From an uncultured Coriobacteriaceae bacterium (GTDB lineage: Bacteria > Actinomycetota > Coriobacteriia > Coriobacteriales > Eggerthellaceae): a DNA stretch of 16,352 nt. Position numbers and translations under genes: made by a program. The stretch spans positions 1-16,352 of the forward strand of contig URQU01000038.1 in NCBI GenBank assembly GCA_900550055.1, read 5' to 3'. Below, in pieces: positions 14,092-16,352 of the stretch (its first letter is position 1; the number at the start of each line of letters is the position of its first letter). The notes below the pieces were generated by a model. That model did no database searches. It saw nothing but the letters and a program-made list of their open reading frames with translations, and was not told the origin of the DNA.

Positions 14092-16352
14092 TTACGCGCG
14101 GACCTCGGCGCCGGTGGCGCCGCAAACCTTCTTCACCAGCTTTGCGTGGGCCTTATCAACCTCTTCGCTGGTAAGCGTGCGATCGGCGGCGCGATACGTC
14201 AGCGCGTACGCCATGGACTTTTTGCCCTGGCCGATACGCTCGGAATCGCGATACACGTCGAACAGGCGAACCTCGGCCAGCAGCTTACCGCCCGCAGACG
14301 ACATGCACTGCTCCAAACGCTCGTGCGTCACGTCCTCGTCGACCACGAACGCCTGATCGATGGAAACAGCCGGGAACGTGGGCACGTCGACGTAGTCGCG
14401 CGCGGGGCGGCAGGCCTTGGCGAGCGCCTCGACGTCCAGCTCGAAGGCGACCACGGGCGCCTGGGCATCATAAGCGGCGCAAGCCAGCGGATGCAGCTCG
14501 CCCACCCAGCCAAACACCGTGCCGCCGGAGAGCACCTGAGCTGCGCGGCCGGGCTGCAGATGCGAGGCCTCCTGCGCGGACAGCGCCTTGTAGCGGACCT
14601 TCGGGATGGCCAGCTCGCGCATCAGGTTCTCCACAACGCCCTTGCCATCGAAGAAGTCGAACGGAGCAGGTTGCACGTTCCATGCCGCGTCGCCGAACGC
14701 GCCTGCCATGACGCCGGCCAGACGGCGGCGCTCCTTGGGCTGCTTCTTGCCTTCGTGGGCGAAGAACACCATGCCCTGCTCGTAAAGTTGGATGTTCTTC
14801 ACGCCGCGAGCCTGGTTGTGCGCCACCGAGCGCAAAAGGCCCGGAATGATGCTTTGGCGCATGACCGACTGGTCGGAGTTCATGGGGTTGATAAGCTCCA
14901 CGGGATCGCCCAGCCCCTCGACGGGCATGCGCAGACGCTCGAGCTCGGTGGGCTCGGCGAAGGAATACGTCATGGTTTCGTTGAGGCCGGACGCCGTCAT
15001 GGTGCGGTTGACGGTATCCAGCACGTGCTCCATATGGGAGCGCACGCCGAAGCGGCCGCGGCCGCCGGGCAGCGTCTCGGGGATGAGGTCCATGCCGTAC
15101 AGGCGCAGCACCTCCTCGTACAGGTCGATCTCACGCGGCAGATCGGGACGGAACGTGGGAGAAACAACGTCCAGCATATCCTCGTCGGCGGTGTTCTCGA
15201 CCTTGCAGCCCAAACGCTCAAGGATCTCGACGATGAACTCGCGCGGAATCTGGGCGCCCATCATGGAACGGAAGCGCGGGATGCGGAACTTCAGCTGCGC
15301 GGCGGTGCTGGGCTCGGGCCACACGTCGATGATGCCTTGCTCATTGGCAGCGGCAGCGCTCACGGTGCCGCCGGCGACCTCCGCGATGAGCGCGGCAGCG
15401 GCAGCGGAACGCGCCTCGATGCCGTGGTCGTCAACGCCGCGCTCGTAGCGCATGGAGCTTTCGCTGATAAGCCCGAGGTTGCGGCTGGTGCGGCTGGTGC
15501 GGCCCGCCTCGAACGTGGCGGCTTCCAGCAGGATGTTCACCGTATCGTCGGTCACCTCGGTGTCAAGGCCGCCCATGACGCCGGCCAAGGCCACCGCGCC
15601 CTGCTCGGGGGTGGAGATGACGGTCATATCGGTGGTGAGGGTGCGCTTCTCGCCGTCGAGCGTGGTCAGCGGCTCGCCGTCTTGCGCGGCGCGCACCACG
15701 ATGTGCGCACGGCCATCGGCGTTCTTCAGCTTGTCCAGATCGAACGCGTGCAGCGGCTGGCCGAACAGGAACAAGATGTAGTTCGTGACGTCCACGATGT
15801 TGTTGACGGAACGCTGGCCGATGGCCGCAAGGCGCTCGACCATCCAGTCGGGGCTAGGTCCGACCTTGCAGCCGCGGATGACGCGCGCCGTGTAGCGCGG
15901 GCAGCGCTTGGCGTCCTCGACCGTGATCTGGACCTCTTCGTCAACGGGGGCTGCGGAGGCGTCGAGCTGGAGCTTGGCGGCCATTTCGGACAGCGGGTCG
16001 CTCCAATCGCGACGGTACATCGCGCCCACCTCGCGAGCCAAACCGGCAATGGAGAGGCTGTCGGGGCGGTTCGGGGTGATCTCCAAGTCGAGCACGGTGT
16101 CGGTGAGGCCGGCATACTCGGCGAACGGCACGCCCACCGGGGCATCTTCGGGCAAGATCATGATGCCGTCGTGGTCGCCGCTCAGGCCGAGCTCGCGCGC
16201 GGAGCAGTTCATGCCGAAGCTTGCAACGCCGCGCAGCTTGGACTTCTTAATCTTCACGTCGCCGGGCAGCTCCGCGCCGACCATTGCGGTGACGATATGG
16301 TCGCCCTCGTTGAAGTTCTGGGCGCCGCAGACGATCTGCAGCGGCTCGGGGT
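14092..16352 (-). CDS. pheT: Phenylalanyl-tRNA synthetase beta subunit, N-terminus outside window
   Basis: Beta chain of the (alpha-beta)2 enzyme that charges tRNA-Phe and edits mischarged tyrosine. About 752 codons are visible; roughly the first 45-50 residues of an ~800-residue protein lie beyond the right edge. The visible part starts inside the OB-fold tRNA-binding domain (CGAQNFNEGD, then KIKKSKLRGV and GMNCSARELGL). It continues through the B3/B4 editing and B5 domains and the catalytic-like core. It ends with the FDX-ACB anticodon-binding domain, about the last 100 residues, starting YVDVPTFPAVSIDQAFV. The frame is intact; an internal ATG at 16284 is not the start. pheS is expected immediately upstream, outside the window. 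By eye its G+C looks higher than that of the arg genes. Confidence 0.97.
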   Translation of the reverse strand, partial: PEPLQIVCGAQNFNEGDHIVTAMVGAELPGDVKIKKSKLRGVASFGMNCSARELGLSGDHDGIMILPEDAPVGVPFAEYAGLTDTVLDLEITPNRPDSLSIAGLAREVGAMYRRDWSDPLSEMAAKLQLDASAAPVDEEVQITVEDAKRCPRYTARVIRGCKVGPSPDWMVERLAAIGQRSVNNIVDVTNYILFLFGQPLHAFDLDKLKNADGRAHIVVRAAQDGEPLTTLDGEKRTLTTDMTVISTPEQGAVALAGVMGGLDTEVTDDTVNILLEAATFEAGRTSRTSRNLGLISESSMRYERGVDDHGIEARSAAAAALIAEVAGGTVSAAAANEQGIIDVWPEPSTAAQLKFRIPRFRSMMGAQIPREFIVEILERLGCKVENTADEDMLDVVSPTFRPDLPREIDLYEEVLRLYGMDLIPETLPGGRGRFGVRSHMEHVLDTVNRTMTASGLNETMTYSFAEPTELERLRMPVEGLGDPVELINPMNSDQSVMRQSIIPGLLRSVAHNQARGVKNIQLYEQGMVFFAHEGKKQPKERRRLAGVMAGAFGDAAWNVQPAPFDFFDGKGVVENLMRELAIPKVRYKALSAQEASHLQPGRAAQVLSGGTVFGWVGELHPLACAAYDAQAPVVAFELDVEALAKACRPARDYVDVPTFPAVSIDQAFVVDEDVTHERLEQCMSSAGGKLLAEVRLFDVYRDSERIGQGKKSMAYALTYRAADRTLTSEEVDKAHAKLVKKVCGATGAEVRA

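Noticed and set aside
1..16352. tRNA or rRNA genes, CRISPR arrays, insertion sequences and phage genes
   Set aside because: I looked for cloverleaf patterns, regularly spaced repeats, transposase motifs and terminal repeats in the gaps and saw none. Coding genes fill the window apart from gaps under 300 bases.

Overview
The window looks like chromosomal DNA from a moderately G+C-rich actinobacterium, most likely a Coriobacteriia/Eggerthellaceae-type gut anaerobe. This is inferred from three things: the arginine gene order matches the actinobacterial argCJBD(F)RGH order, the protein sequences have a matching character, and a methionine aminopeptidase with an N-terminal SEC-C motif sits beside pheT. 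The species cannot be fixed from the sequence alone.

Layout. Positions 1-9705 are a minus-strand block. Read in the direction of transcription it runs: a membrane-bound CapD/WbpM-type nucleotide-sugar 4,6-dehydratase, argC, argJ, argB, argD, then argR, then argG and argH (argH is cut by the window edge). The dehydratase overlaps argC by 4 bases and argJ overlaps argB by 4 bases, so the dehydratase and argCJBD look like one transcription unit. It ends at a 12-bp hairpin after argD. argR has its own TATAAT-type promoter, and argG-argH have another. Both promoter regions hold recurring TGCA-type half sites and inverted repeats that are good candidates for ArgR operators. argF, usually between argD and argR in actinobacteria, is absent.

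Positions 9822-11671 carry two plus-strand genes, divergent from the arg block: a GCS2-family glutamate-cysteine ligase and a SlyD-like FKBP peptidyl-prolyl isomerase, followed by a clear terminator. Positions 11736-12930 hold two overlapping minus-strand genes for cysteine-rich proteins that I do not recognise, with their own extended -10 promoter. Next, still on the minus strand, come map (SEC-C methionine aminopeptidase, strong terminator) and the 3' part of pheT (phenylalanyl-tRNA synthetase beta subunit, its own terminator), which runs off the right edge.

How the genes work together. ArgJ makes N-acetylglutamate and recycles the acetyl group, ArgB phosphorylates it, ArgC reduces it and ArgD transaminates it. 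ArgJ then releases ornithine. Ornithine must be carbamoylated by an enzyme encoded outside the window, after which ArgG and ArgH complete arginine. ArgR presumably senses arginine and represses the cluster. No rRNA, tRNA, CRISPR array, insertion sequence or phage gene was seen, and no gap between genes exceeds 300 bases.
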